A stretch of 64,000 bases of DNA from NCBI RefSeq assembly GCF_040513375.1, contig NZ_JBEVTG010000001.1, forward strand, positions 744,001 to 808,000, written 5' to 3'. The notes beneath the pieces were generated by a model. That model saw only the letters and a list, made by a program, of their open reading frames with translations, ran no database searches and was not told where the DNA came from. A program made the translations under genes and the position numbers. The DNA is from Flagellimonas_B algarum. Lineage in GTDB: Bacteria > Bacteroidota > Bacteroidia > Flavobacteriales > Flavobacteriaceae. This document shows, one piece after another, positions 1-10,300 of this stretch (position 1 is its first letter; each line of letters opens with the position of its first letter).

Positions 1-745
1 GTGCGGCGTGAAAGCACATTAATGCGATCAAAGCATCCAATTGTTCATGCTGGCAATAAGTATTCTTGCGCAACAACAAGGCAAGGCGCAAAGCCTCGTA
101 GCAAATGTCCCGTTTGATGGCCAGGGTACCCGAAGTCACGGCATAACCTTCGGAGAAAAGCAGGTAAATAACCCGCAAAACGACGAACAAACGGGATTGT
201 AGCCCCAATTCGACCGGAAATTTCGGTAAGCGTACCTGCTCCCTGAATTTCTTTTTAGCACGGGTATATGACTTCGCAACGGTCTCCTCTTTTTTGAGCA
301 AGGCTTCGGCCAGCTCGCGATTACTGAACCCTCCCATGATCTTAAGGCTCAACACCAACTGGTATTCTTCGGAAAGCGAAGGGTCGCAGCATGCAAAGAT
401 CAACTTGAGTTGGCTATCGGTCAGTTCACTATCGGTAGCGATGTCGGAAGTCTGGGTCACCGCTTCACTATTCTTGGATTCCGTTACCAAGTCGAACTTC
501 TTGGCACGGCGCAAACCGTCGATCATCGCATTGTTAGCGACCCGATAGAGCCAGGCGGTCGGATTGTCGGGTACCTCTTGATACCCCCACACCTGCATCG
601 CTTTTATAAAGGTGTCTTGCACCACATCTTCAATGGCTTCGAAATGGGAGGCCCCATACTTGTTCGCAAGCAAGGCCACCACCTTTCCGTGTTCGTTTCG
701 AAACAGATGATCGACGGTTTGTTGTATGTTGTGCTGCTGTGCCAT
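1..745 (-). CDS. ECF42-type RNA polymerase sigma factor (3' end beyond window)
   Basis: This is an extracytoplasmic-function sigma factor; about 248 residues are visible and the C-terminus lies left of base 1. I translated it by hand from the ATG at 745. Sigma region 2 is seen as 'EDVVQDTFIKA' followed by 'PTAWLYRVANNAMIDGLRR'. Region 4 is 'FSNRELAEALLKKEETVAKS'. Between them is the 'LIFACCDPSLSEE' stretch, and after them 'YLLFSEGYAVTSG'. These are hallmarks of the ECF42 (DUF6596) group, which carries a long C-terminal helical/TPR-like extension. The gene follows a YCII-domain gene after 44 bp, and that pairing is the standard ECF42 context. No anti-sigma factor is visible. Family assignment is firm. 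The signal it responds to is unknown. Confidence 0.9.
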   Translation of the reverse strand, partial: MAQQHNIQQTVDHLFRNEHGKVVALLANKYGASHFEAIEDVVQDTFIKAMQVWGYQEVPDNPTAWLYRVANNAMIDGLRRAKKFDLVTESKNSEAVTQTSDIATDSELTDSQLKLIFACCDPSLSEEYQLVLSLKIMGGFSNRELAEALLKKEETVAKSYTRAKKKFREQVRLPKFPVELGLQSRLFVVLRVIYLLFSEGYAVTSGTLAIKRDICYEALRLALLLRKNTYCQHEQLDALIALMCFHAA

Positions 746-789
746 AAAAAAAGCCTGAACGGATCCAGGCTTTATCAAATTGGTATGGT

Positions 790-1146
790 TTAATGGTTGT
801 CTTCCATAGACAGGATCTCACGGACCTCTACATTACTGCCCTCATAATCGAATATCGGACAGCCTTTGGAAATGGTCACCGCCTCATCGATATCCTTGGC
901 CGAAACGATGAGATACCCACCGACCAATTCGGTTCCTTCGGCATAAGGGCCATTGGTGACCAATTCGCCTCGGTTATGTACCACGCGACCATCCTCGGCC
1001 AAGGGGAGCCCATCCAATAAATGGCCTTCTTCTCTTAGGTTTCCCATCCATTCGTGCCATACTTGCATATGGGCCTGCTTTTCTTCTTGTGACAATTTTT
1101 GATAGGCTTCGTCGCCTCCTCTGAACAAATACAAAAAATTACTCAT
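790..1146 (-). CDS. YCII/DGPF-domain protein (partner of ECF42 sigma factor)
   Basis: This 118-residue cytoplasmic protein belongs to the YCII (DGPF) family, small ferredoxin-like alpha/beta proteins usually encoded beside ECF42 sigma factors. The N-terminal strand 'NFLYLFRGG' and the signature 'NGPYAEGTELVGGYLIV' (an NGPY version of the DGPF motif) are visible. I chose the ATG at 1146 because the homologous region starts there with 'MSNFLYLF'. The longer in-frame start at 1230 adds a basic, non-conserved stretch. An A/G-rich stretch (AAAGAAC) precedes the ATG. The gene lies 44 bp upstream of the sigma gene and is probably co-transcribed. Its biochemical role is unknown; related family members have been proposed to act as small enzymes or sensors. 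Confidence 0.85.
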   Translation of the reverse strand: MSNFLYLFRGGDEAYQKLSQEEKQAHMQVWHEWMGNLREEGHLLDGLPLAEDGRVVHNRGELVTNGPYAEGTELVGGYLIVSAKDIDEAVTISKGCPIFDYEGSNVEVREILSMEDNH

Positions 1147-1260
1147 TGGTTCTTTTTTTAGGTCCGGTCGATGTGATGCATCGCTCCGAACGGGTTTTAC
1201 ATTGTTTTCATAAGGATGACGGTTCGACATCGCTCTATTGGACCGTTATCATAAAAATAT

Positions 1261-2334
1261 TCAAAATAACTTCATTTGTCCAGCCTTATAAGGTTCATGG
1301 AGGTCCGTTCGCAGCTTTGGGAATTCACGTCCTTGAAAATATTTCTTTTTGGCCAATCGGGCCATCTGATGGATCTGTTCGGCTACTTTTCCTTCACCGC
1401 GATTGCGGAGACCGAAGCGGCTGTCGTTGAGACTACCGCCATGGCAATCTTGGATGAGGTGCAAGACCTTTTGGGCCCGATCCGGCATGGTCTTGTTGAT
1501 CCACTCGGTGAACAACTGCCCAATGGCCCCATTCAGTCGAACGATCGTAAATCCGAAGGACAAGGCCCCATGATCGGCCACTGCTTTGGCCAAAGGCAGC
1601 AGTTCATGGCTATTGATCCCAGGAATCATTGGAGCCAGCATGGCATTGACCGGTACATTCGCTTCGGAAAGCCTCCTAATCGTATCCAACCTTCGCTTCA
1701 GAGTGGCCGTTCGGGGTTCCAACAAACGCCTGGTCTTTTCGGAAAGCGAAGTGATCGAAATGTTAACGGCTATCAATCCATGGGTGTTCAACTCCTTGAT
1801 GATATCCAAATCGCGTAAAACGAGGGCGTTCTTGGTAATGATCCCCACAGGATGCCGGTACTTCAAAAACACCTCCAGGCATTGCCGGGTCAACTTGAAG
1901 CGTTGTTCGGCAGGTTGGTAACAGTCGGTGTTTCCTGAAAGTACAATGGTTTCGGCCTTCCACTGTTTTTTCTTCAGCTGTTCTTCCAACAACCGCGGAG
2001 CCTCTTTCTTGATCAAGATCTTCCGCTCGAAATCCAATCCGGCACTATAGCCCCAGTATTCATGGGCATTTCTAGCATAGCAATAAATACAACCGTGCTC
2101 ACAACCTTGATAGGGATTCATACTATAGGACATGCCCACATCCGGACTGGACACTTTGTTGACTACCGTTTTCGGAAAAACGGGAAGGTATTCGGTCTTG
2201 TTCGATTCGGGCAGTTCGCCCTCTAAGCGGCAGTACTCCAAAAAGTCTTCACGCCGTTCGTAAACCTGCTTTAAAAATCGATTGTGGGCGTTGCTTTGCG
2301 CCCCTCGACCCTGAAGGTATGTTTTTGATTTCAA
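1261..2334 (-). CDS. PA0069/SplB-like radical SAM protein
   Basis: A 357-residue radical SAM enzyme of the group annotated as PA0069 or Rv2578c family, related in sequence to spore photoproduct lyase-like proteins. The CX3CX2C cluster motif is at C78, C82 and C85 in 'QGCEHGCIYCYARN' and would bind the [4Fe-4S] cluster that cleaves S-adenosylmethionine. Further conserved parts are 'LSGNTDCYQPAE' and 'GIITKNALVLRD'. The N-terminus is rich in Arg and Gln without a signal peptide, so it is cytoplasmic. The substrate of this subgroup is not established. It lies downstream of two exported-protein genes on the same strand, with a 51-bp gap that may hold its own promoter. Family call firm, function unknown. 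Confidence 0.88.
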   Translation of the reverse strand: MKSKTYLQGRGAQSNAHNRFLKQVYERREDFLEYCRLEGELPESNKTEYLPVFPKTVVNKVSSPDVGMSYSMNPYQGCEHGCIYCYARNAHEYWGYSAGLDFERKILIKKEAPRLLEEQLKKKQWKAETIVLSGNTDCYQPAEQRFKLTRQCLEVFLKYRHPVGIITKNALVLRDLDIIKELNTHGLIAVNISITSLSEKTRRLLEPRTATLKRRLDTIRRLSEANVPVNAMLAPMIPGINSHELLPLAKAVADHGALSFGFTIVRLNGAIGQLFTEWINKTMPDRAQKVLHLIQDCHGGSLNDSRFGLRNRGEGKVAEQIHQMARLAKKKYFQGREFPKLRTDLHEPYKAGQMKLF

Positions 2335-2385
2335 TGTAGGATTTATTCCAAATTTATGGAATTTTTCCTTATGGCTTTTGTTAAA

Positions 2386-2832
2386 TTATTGGGGCTCCAA
2401 CGTCATGCTTCCCGAATTGCCGAATACCATGATCAAGTCTTGGTTGTCGAATGAAAATCCGAATTGCGCAAAGGTTTGATCCGGCACTTGGGCCTCGGCG
2501 ATCGCATTGTAAAAAGCGGTGGCGAATTGGGTATCGGCTACCTCTGTGGTCGTGAATTCGAGCATGGTCAAGGTGGTTCCGTTGAGTTCGTACCGCCCAC
2601 TGAACTGGTTGACCGAGGTTTGCCCATTGAAAGTGCCGCCACTTTCGAAGGTAATCAAGATGTTTTCGTTGGACGGTGCGATTTGGGCCAGCTGTTGTTG
2701 TGATACTTGGATCTGTGTGATACGCCAAGTTCCTGATAGCGGATCAGCAGTCGTTCCGTCATCGGAATCGCTGCATGCTGTTGCCGTTGCCAAAAGCACG
2801 GCACTCATAAAAAATAATCGTAGTGTTCTCAT
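2386..2832 (-). CDS. META/lipocalin-like lipoprotein
   Basis: A 148-residue putative lipoprotein. The signal peptide ends in a lipobox (ATAC, Cys20) followed by acidic residues 'SDSDDGT'. The body starts 'LSGTWRITQIQ' and has a run of beta-strand-like segments ('ILITFESGGTFNG', 'FSGRYELNGTTLTM'). That layout resembles the META (DUF306) or lipocalin-like domains common in Bacteroidota lipoproteins. I cannot decide between the two from sequence alone. It lies 18 bp downstream of the 514-residue exported protein gene and is probably co-transcribed with it. Confidence 0.7.
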   Translation of the reverse strand: MRTLRLFFMSAVLLATATACSDSDDGTTADPLSGTWRITQIQVSQQQLAQIAPSNENILITFESGGTFNGQTSVNQFSGRYELNGTTLTMLEFTTTEVADTQFATAFYNAIAEAQVPDQTFAQFGFSFDNQDLIMVFGNSGSMTLEPQ

Positions 2833-2850
2833 ATTTGGGGTGTTAGAATT

Positions 2851-4395
2851 TCAATTGAAGGCGACCTTCACCAGTTGCTTCTTGCTGCCGCGTTTCGCAT
2901 AGAAAAGCATGTTTTCATCTTCGGGTAGTTTTAAAGGTTTGGAGACCATTAAAGGCAAGCGCGCATCTTTATCATCAATGATCTTTTCGAAGGCCATCTT
3001 TCCATTTTCATCCAAGGAAATGACGAATACATTTCGATTCCTGCTTAAGCCTTGCTTGAAGATCAAGCGTTCGTTGTTGATCAGTTGCGGGTTCTCGGCG
3101 GCGGTGCAAATGAAGAAATAGGTCTTGCCTTCTTTGCAATAGGCGCTATAGGAGGCATAGGCCCCATCACCTTGGGTCACTTCCGCCTTGTTGATGTTCC
3201 GGGCCCAGACCATTTGGCCTTGCGCATCGAGTTTGGCACTTACGATATCATTATAGTGAAAACGTTCGATCTTGATGCGTTGCCCTGCCCCGGAATCTTG
3301 CATACTATGGGTCACGAAATACTCTTCGGCATTGAACAAGATGTCGTTATTCGGGGTAACATGTACCTCTTTAAAGACCAGGTTTTTGATTTCCTTGTCT
3401 TCTTCACGACCGAATTTATCTTGCATGAACTGTTCTGAAAACGCATTGTATTTCTTGGTGCGGATGGAAAGCGAATTGGGATCCAATTCGAAAAACGAGA
3501 GTCCGTTATAGCGATGATCTTTTCGATTCGCATAAAACCCAACGCAGACTAACCGGTCATTTTGTACGATGGGATAAAGGCTTTCGGAATACTTCCCGGG
3601 ATCATCGACATTTTGATTGGCGATACCGGTATCCGACAACCGTACGATTTCATATTGGAACTTTCGTTCATCGACCTTGAACCGTTTCTTTTTGAAGTAG
3701 GCCTTTCCGACCAGATAGACAATACCGCTTTTTGAAAACGCCAAGTTTTCGAACGCATAGTTCTTTTCTTCCGCTTCTTGCGAAAAATCATATTCGCCCA
3801 GTTTGTTCAGGCGGGCATCGAAATGATGGATTCGATGCTCACTGATCTTGTTTTTCTTCAAATGGGTACTGATGACGAAGCCCGACTTGTTTTGGTCGAA
3901 AAGCACGGTGGTGGTAAAGCCCTTTGAAAAATTCCTATTGTAATAGTTCTTGCCCAGGGCACCGGGTACGGCCTTGGTTTTCACACTCAACAGCTTTTGG
4001 GCCTTGAAGTCATAGTTGATGGTGTTGCTCTGATGCACCCAATACTCGTATTGCTCGCGATCGAAGTCATAATTCAAGAACAACAGGTTCAGTTGGCCGT
4101 CTTTTAAAAATCCATCAACGAATTGTAATCCCCGTAATTTATAGTTGTATTCAGAGACCAGGTTCAGGTCTTTGTCGTAGTGTTCGATAAAGTAGCCCTT
4201 GGGCTTTAAGATCAGCCCTTGAAAATAGGAACGCACTAAGATGTAGCCCCCTGCCCCGTCTTCTTGGATGAGTTGCAGGTTCGAATATTTGTACCGATCG
4301 CTGAATTTCTCACCGAAATCATAAGAAATGGGCATTTCCTGTGCAGTCAATTGCCAAAGCATGGCACTGCAAAGTAGCAGTAGTAGTCGTTTCAT
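2851..4395 (-). CDS. Exported protein of unknown function, 514 aa
   Basis: I do not recognise a named family. The N-terminus 'MKRLLLLLCSAMLWQLTAQE' is a clear Sec signal peptide with cleavage after TAQ or nearby, so the protein is exported. The mature part is rich in aromatic and charged residues and shows repeated strand-like segments ending in 'YF', 'YEI' or 'YNG'. It reads like a secreted or periplasmic beta-rich protein, possibly a propeller. No lipobox and no type IX sorting tail are present. It sits 22 bp after the enoyl-CoA hydratase stop and 18 bp before the META-like lipoprotein. The two exported genes may form a functional pair. Confidence 0.8.
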   Translation of the reverse strand: MKRLLLLLCSAMLWQLTAQEMPISYDFGEKFSDRYKYSNLQLIQEDGAGGYILVRSYFQGLILKPKGYFIEHYDKDLNLVSEYNYKLRGLQFVDGFLKDGQLNLLFLNYDFDREQYEYWVHQSNTINYDFKAQKLLSVKTKAVPGALGKNYYNRNFSKGFTTTVLFDQNKSGFVISTHLKKNKISEHRIHHFDARLNKLGEYDFSQEAEEKNYAFENLAFSKSGIVYLVGKAYFKKKRFKVDERKFQYEIVRLSDTGIANQNVDDPGKYSESLYPIVQNDRLVCVGFYANRKDHRYNGLSFFELDPNSLSIRTKKYNAFSEQFMQDKFGREEDKEIKNLVFKEVHVTPNNDILFNAEEYFVTHSMQDSGAGQRIKIERFHYNDIVSAKLDAQGQMVWARNINKAEVTQGDGAYASYSAYCKEGKTYFFICTAAENPQLINNERLIFKQGLSRNRNVFVISLDENGKMAFEKIIDDKDARLPLMVSKPLKLPEDENMLFYAKRGSKKQLVKVAFN

Positions 4396-4417
4396 AAAGC
4401 CGTTGGTTTAACCAAGG

Positions 4418-5200
4418 CTATGAACCGGAAAAATCAGCTTTTCTCTTTTCCAAAAAGGCCGATGTTCCTTCGGCGAAATCGTCGGTGCCGAAGCAGTGGC
4501 CAAAAGCTTCGATTTCAGCGGCATAGCCATTCGTATCATGACTATAACCTGCATTTACCGCTTTTATTGCCTGTGAAATGGCCGCAGGCGAGTTGTTCGC
4601 GATCTTTGAGGCAAGTTTTCGACAAACGACATCCAATTCGTCTTGGGCGACGACATAATTCACCAAGCCGAAGCGTTCGGCCTTGGCGGCATCGATCATG
4701 CCGGCACTCATGATCAGCTCCATAGCCCTTCCTTTTCCGATCAGTTTCGGAAGCCGTTGGGTACCCCCATAACCCGGAATGACCCCAAGGGACACTTCGG
4801 GCAATCCCATTCTGGCATTGTCACTGGCGACACGAAAATGGGCCGACATGGCCAACTCGAGTCCACCACCTAGAGCGAACCCATTCACGGCGGCAATGAC
4901 CGGGGTACCTAGGTTTTCAACAAAATCGAAAAGCAGCTCTTGCCCTTTTTGCGCCAAGGCGCCCCCCTGTTCGACCGAAAAATCAGCGAATTCCGAAATA
5001 TCGGCCCCGGCCACAAAGGCCTTGTCGCCACTTCCGGTAATAATGATCACCCGTATCGCAGGATCTTCGTCCAATTCCTTGAAGGCCTGGTGCAATTCGG
5101 CGATAGTCGCTTGATTGAGGGCATTCAATTTCTTCGGACGGTCGATGGTAACGGTCGCAATGGGCGCTTCTTCTTCAATATAAATGTTGTGGTATTCCAT
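4418..5200 (-). CDS. Enoyl-CoA hydratase/isomerase (crotonase family)
   Basis: A 260-residue crotonase-fold protein expected to hydrate 2-enoyl-CoA in fatty-acid or branched-chain acyl-CoA oxidation. The oxyanion-hole region 'AFVAGADISEFA' and both catalytic glutamates are present: E115 in 'GGGLELAMSA' and E135 in 'GLPEVSLGVIPGYGGTQRL'. Having both glutamates favours a true hydratase over an isomerase. I start at the ATG at 5200 ('MEYHNIYIEEE'), where homology begins. The frame stays open upstream to 5464, but that part is low-complexity and overlaps the sensor kinase 3' end. Neighbours do not form a beta-oxidation operon, so the exact substrate is unresolved. Confidence 0.9.
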   Translation of the reverse strand: MEYHNIYIEEEAPIATVTIDRPKKLNALNQATIAELHQAFKELDEDPAIRVIIITGSGDKAFVAGADISEFADFSVEQGGALAQKGQELLFDFVENLGTPVIAAVNGFALGGGLELAMSAHFRVASDNARMGLPEVSLGVIPGYGGTQRLPKLIGKGRAMELIMSAGMIDAAKAERFGLVNYVVAQDELDVVCRKLASKIANNSPAAISQAIKAVNAGYSHDTNGYAAEIEAFGHCFGTDDFAEGTSAFLEKRKADFSGS

Positions 5201-5264
5201 AGCTGCGGTTTCGAGATGATAAAGGTAGCCAATAGGGTCGAGTCGACAAGGTGGAAATACAAGG

Positions 5265-6713
5265 TCAATGTTCTTTAGGGAAGCGGACCGTAAAAACGGT
5301 ACCCTTGCCTTCTTGGGAGGTAAAATCGATCGTGCCGTTGTAATTTTCGACGATGTTCTTGACCATCCCCAGACCGAGGCCCATACCACTTGATTTGGTA
5401 GTGAACTTGGGCTCGAACACCTTGTCTTTGAAATCATCGGCGATCCCAACCCCGTTATCGGCAACGGAAATCTTGACTTGATCGGCCTCAGGGGTCACCG
5501 TAACCAAAATGCGCGGTGACTCAACATCCGGTACGGCCTGAATGGCGTTTTTGACCAAATTGGTCACCACCCGTATCAGTTGGGTGCGATCGAGTCTGGC
5601 ACGAATGGAAGCCTCATCCGAAATAAAATGGATGTACGGTTCTTGAAAGATATCCAAGGCCAGTTTGGTCACTTCGACCACGTTAAGATCTTCGTTTTGC
5701 TGTGCCGGCATATCGGCGAAATTCGAAAATGCCGAAGCGATATTGCTCATCGTATCGATTTGCTGTACCAGGGTTTTTGAAAACTCCTTGATCTTACTTT
5801 CCGCCTTGGCATCGGTCGGGTCGAATTTGCGTTCGAAACTCTGAACACTCAACCGCATCGGCGTCAAGGGATTCTTGATCTCGTGGGCCACCTGTTTTGC
5901 CATTTCACGCCAGGCCTGTTCCCGTTCACTGCGCGCCAATTTCGCCGCACTGGCCTCCAATTCATCGATCATATGATTGTAGGAATACACCAGCTTGCCT
6001 ATTTCCTCACTGGGATCATCGATGTGGATTTTCTCATTCCGTTTGGTCAAGTTCGTTTGGTCCAATTTATCAGTAATGGTCTGGAGGGAGCGGGTAATGT
6101 ATTTCGAAATGAAATAGGCAAAAACAATGGCCGAAAGCAACATCAACAGATAAACGCCCCCCAACCGCATCAAGAATTCGCGCAACTCCATATCGTTGAA
6201 AGAATTGTCCTCGAAATAAGGAAGATTCATTATACCGATCGGTTTAAAATTTCGGTCGTTGATGTAGGTGTAAGAGGCCTTGTACTTGCCTTCACTTCCA
6301 CTTCGCTCTTCAACAAAGCGTTTTTCCTGGGTTTGCAAAAGATTGTTCAACACCTCGGCATCAAGGCAATTGGAAATGCTATCGGCCTCAAAGGCCGGTT
6401 TCGAACTTTTAACCAATCCGCCGTCGAGATCATAGATGTTGAAAGAGACATTCTGAACATCGGCTATCTTATAGATTTCATCCCTGAAAATATACTCTAG
6501 GTTTTCGGTCAAGGGTTCGTAGGTGGTCTCGCGCAGCACGTAATCGATGCTTTGAAGGATCTGTTCCTCTTTACGCTCCAAGCGGTTTTCATGATAATCC
6601 TTCGATTGCTCGCGATACTGGTAAATGGTCACCCCGGCAATCAGTACGGAAGCGATGACCACCAAAAGGATCATGGTGAAAAAAATACGGGAACGAAGCG
6701 AAAGTTTCCTCAC
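5265..6713 (-). CDS. NtrY-like sensor histidine kinase, orphan
   Basis: A 482-residue membrane sensor kinase. TM1 lies at about residues 11-31 and TM2 at about 186-204, with a periplasmic sensor region of about 150 residues between them. HAMP-like sequence follows (about 205-255). The H-box is 'QVAHEIKNPLTPMRLS' with phospho-acceptor His277. The ATP-binding domain shows N ('VVTNLVKNAIQAV'), G1 ('VADNGVGI') and G2 ('GMGLGLGMVKNI') boxes. The H-box with NPLTP is typical of NtrY-type kinases. No response regulator gene is nearby, so the partner is encoded elsewhere. It ends 64 bp before the enoyl-CoA hydratase gene. Confidence 0.92.
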   Translation of the reverse strand: MRKLSLRSRIFFTMILLVVIASVLIAGVTIYQYREQSKDYHENRLERKEEQILQSIDYVLRETTYEPLTENLEYIFRDEIYKIADVQNVSFNIYDLDGGLVKSSKPAFEADSISNCLDAEVLNNLLQTQEKRFVEERSGSEGKYKASYTYINDRNFKPIGIMNLPYFEDNSFNDMELREFLMRLGGVYLLMLLSAIVFAYFISKYITRSLQTITDKLDQTNLTKRNEKIHIDDPSEEIGKLVYSYNHMIDELEASAAKLARSEREQAWREMAKQVAHEIKNPLTPMRLSVQSFERKFDPTDAKAESKIKEFSKTLVQQIDTMSNIASAFSNFADMPAQQNEDLNVVEVTKLALDIFQEPYIHFISDEASIRARLDRTQLIRVVTNLVKNAIQAVPDVESPRILVTVTPEADQVKISVADNGVGIADDFKDKVFEPKFTTKSSGMGLGLGMVKNIVENYNGTIDFTSQEGKGTVFTVRFPKEH

Positions 6714-6763
6714 TTGACGGTTTTGAGTTGCTTAAAGGTAACAAGAATCGCACCAAAGCGATC

Positions 6764-7312
6764 TTACGCGTTCGGGTTCTTGTCCCTGATCCGTTTGTAC
6801 AGCCGAATACCGAACATCAACGCGAGTGATAATGCGAAAATGCCGATTACCCCGTAAATCCAGTTGAAGGCGTTTTTAAGGATGACCAAAAAGACGATGG
6901 CGAAGAGCACCAAGGTGGCCACTTCGTTCCATATTCTCATATACCGAGAGGTATATTTAACGATGTCACGCTGCAATTGTTTGAACATCAAGTGGCATCG
7001 AATGTGGTAAACGAACAACAAACCCACAAAACCCAACTTCACATGCATCCAGGGCTGCTGCAACCATTCGGGCATCAAGACCAGCAACCAGATCGCGAAA
7101 ATCGTGCAAAGTATGGCCGAAGGCCAAGTGATGATGAACCAAAGCCGTTTGGCCATCAATTTGAACTGTGTGCTTAGGATTTCACGTTCGGGCGAAGGTT
7201 TCGCATCGGCCTCGATATGATTGATGAACAATCGCGGAATGTAAAACAGGCCGGCGAACCAGGTCACCACGAAAATCAAGTGCAGGGCTTTGATGTAATT
7301 GTAATACGCCAC
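6764..7312 (-). CDS. hemJ: Protoporphyrinogen IX oxidase HemJ (CopD-like membrane protein)
   Basis: A 182-residue integral membrane protein of the HemJ (UPF0093) family, which oxidises protoporphyrinogen IX to protoporphyrin IX in bacteria lacking HemG/HemY. His11 in 'ALHLIFVVTWFAGLFYIPRL' and Lys92 in 'WMHVKLGFVG' match the conserved His and Lys of the family. Four or five hydrophobic segments are visible. The only start fitting the homology is a GTG at 7312 ('MAYYNYIKALH'). No hemG or hemY is visible here, while hemA-hemF and hemH lie 45-57 kb away in the same window, so HemJ would supply the penultimate oxidation step. Confidence 0.88.
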   Translation of the reverse strand: MAYYNYIKALHLIFVVTWFAGLFYIPRLFINHIEADAKPSPEREILSTQFKLMAKRLWFIITWPSAILCTIFAIWLLVLMPEWLQQPWMHVKLGFVGLLFVYHIRCHLMFKQLQRDIVKYTSRYMRIWNEVATLVLFAIVFLVILKNAFNWIYGVIGIFALSLALMFGIRLYKRIRDKNPNA

Positions 7313-7396
7313 GTTTCGATCGGTTTGGAATCGAGGTCAAAGGTAACGCGCAACGATTGAAAACACGCAGCCTTTGACCAAATTCCAGTTAATTGG

Positions 7397-10300
7397 TTAC
7401 ATCCGGATCGCGCCGATACCCGCATCCCATAATTTCTTATTGAACTCGGGGATCTCCGTTTTCATCAAGGTATTCGCCCTTGCCTTCAAACCGGACCATT
7501 GGGCGTCCAACTCCTGCTTTCGGTCTTTTGAAGGTTGGTTGACACGCGGAATCGTACTATTGGTCGCGTCGATCAGGAACAGGTACTCGGCCGTGAACTT
7601 GTTCGGGAAGTTCTCCACATCATCATACGCTTTCGACTTGCGTTGTATCATGTCTTTGTCCCAAGCATCCATACGCTCCAGCAATTCCTTCCCAGCAGCC
7701 TTGACATCGGCATCGGTAACGTCTTTTAAGACCGCTTTCAATTGGCCTTGGGCTTTGTACAAGGTATTGACCATTTGGTGCATCTCGGTCAATCGTTGTT
7801 CCATATCGCTCATAAACGCATGGTATTCCGCGTACTGTTCCGGCGTGGTTCGGTAGGTGGGCATCGCAACGATTTCACCTGAAACCGATTTGGCAGTCTG
7901 CCCCGCTTTCAAGCGAACGGTATACGTTCCTGGAGGGACGACATGGCCACTGAATCGCGATTCGATATACGCTCCCGGTATGCCGGGCAGGATCGGGGTC
8001 CGCATGTCCCAAACAAAACGGTTCAACCCTTCTTTTTTCGAAAGTGTAGGGGCCCGTCGCGGACCTCCTCCGTTGTGCGGCACATAATCTTTATCCTTCT
8101 CCGAAGAAAAGCTACGCACTACCTTTCCTGAAGCATCCAAAATGTCCATGGTCAAAACGATGGAATCGTTCAATTTCGGTAATTCATAATATAAGACCAA
8201 ACCATTGGCAGGGTTCACCCCATACAAGGTGCGCATGCCGTTGAAGTTGGTGATGTCTCCGCTCATAGGTCCATACCAAGCGCCGTTCTTCGCCGCCTTG
8301 GGTTCGTATAGTTTCATACCCTTCTGCGATGGGTCATACGACGAAAGCAATGCAAGGTCATCCAAAATCCAAAAGGCCCTACCCGAGGTGGCAACGATCA
8401 AATCGCCCTGATGGATCTTCAAATCGGTAATCGGTGTTTTGGGCAGGTTCAGTTGAAAGGATTTCCAGCTCTTTCCTCCGTTCCAAGAAAGGTATAAGCC
8501 TTTTTCGGTACCCGCGTATAGCAAGTCTTTTCGCAAGGGATCTTCGCGTACCACCCGGGTGAAGGCTCCTTGTGGGATGCCGGAGTTGATGCGTGTCCAA
8601 GAAGCACCGTAATCGGTACTTTTATAGAGGGCAGGGGTATGGTCATTGAACTTATACTTGGTCGTAGCGATATAAACGGTAGCCTTATCATGGGGTGAGA
8701 CCTCAATGGCATTCACCAAAGATTCCCCTAGGTTTTTTGGGGTGATGTTTTGCCAACTTTCCCCATTGTCTTTGGTAATATGGACATAGCCATCATCACT
8801 GCCGGTATAAAAGACCCCTGCCTCGTGTGGTGATTCGATGACATAGGCCAAGGTGCCATAGTTTTCAGCCCCAACGGCTTCGTTCGTATATGGCCCCCCT
8901 CCATTACCTTGTTTTGCATCGATATCGCGTGTAAGGTCAGGCGATATTTCTTCCCAGGTCACTCCCATATCCCTTGTGCGCAACAACAGTTGGGCCCCAT
9001 GGTAAAAGGTGTTCTCCTCGTGCTGTGAACGCAAGGTCGGGGCGTTCCAATTGTAGAGGTACTTCATATTTCGGGCCTCGCGACCTAAGTATTGGATCGG
9101 GGCGGCCATGACCTGGGTCGAGGCCTTTGAATCCATATCCAATACATCGATCGTGCCCAGATAACTGCCTCCCATCACATACCTAGGATCGTCGGGGTCA
9201 AAGGCCAAAAAGGCGCTTTCACCCCCGGCCGAGGGACTGAAATCGGACATGGTGATCCCCCCACGACCGACCGACATGCTAGCGATCATGGCCGAAGAAT
9301 AATCCTGCTGCCCGGCATAGATGTTATAGGGAAATAGGTTGTCGGTGTTGATTCGATAAAACTGGCCCGTGGGCATGTTCACTTGCGAAGACCAGGTCTT
9401 TCCAAAATCAAAGGTCACCGCTGCACCCCCATCATTGGCAATGACCATGTTCAAGGAGTTCTTCGGATTGATCCACAGGTCATGGTAATCGCCGTGGGTA
9501 CCCGATAGACGTTCCCAAGTTGCGCCACCATCAAGGGAGCGCAGCGCTGGGGCACTTAAAACATAAACGATGTCTTCATCTTGTGGGTCGGCAAACACCT
9601 CGATGTAATACCAGGCACGCTGTACCAAGCGGTTGTCACCGCTGACCATTCGCCACGATTTACCGGCATTGTTCGAAACGAAGAGGCCCCCTTTATCTTG
9701 GTTGCTATCGCTTTCGATCAAGGCATACACTTTGCTGGAATTCGCCGGACTTACCGAAATGGCCATTTTCCCTTTTTCTTTTGGCAGGCCTTCGGTCATC
9801 TCCGTCCAGGTTTCCCCGGCATCGGTGGATTTATACAATCCGCTACCCGCACCACCACTGACCACCATATTGGGCTTGCGCTGGTGTTCCCACATGGCCG
9901 CATACATGATCTCAGGATAGTTCGAATCCATAGACAGTTCAGACGCGCCGGTCAGTTCATTGACGAACAAGGTGTTTTTCCAGGTCTTGCCCCCATCGGT
10001 TGATTTGTAAATGCCCCGCTCTTTATTTGGGCCATATAACTGCCCTTGGGCGGCAACGTAGACGATATCGGGATTGGTCGGGTGGATGACGATACGCGAG
10101 ATATGGTGCGTTTGGGTCAAGCCCATATGCTTCCAGGTTTTTCCGGCATCGGTGGATTTGTAAACCCCATCTCCATAAGACGTCATCACGCCCCTTGGGG
10201 CATGTTCACCCATCCCTACATAAATCACATTGGAATTGTAAGTCGAAACCGCTATGGCACCGACCGACCCCATTTCGAAAAAGCCGTCTGAAATATTGTT

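Noticed and set aside
5201..5464. N-terminal extension of the enoyl-CoA hydratase
   Set aside because: The added residues are Ser/Pro/Arg-rich, unlike crotonases, and overlap the sensor kinase 3' end. Homology starts at 5200.
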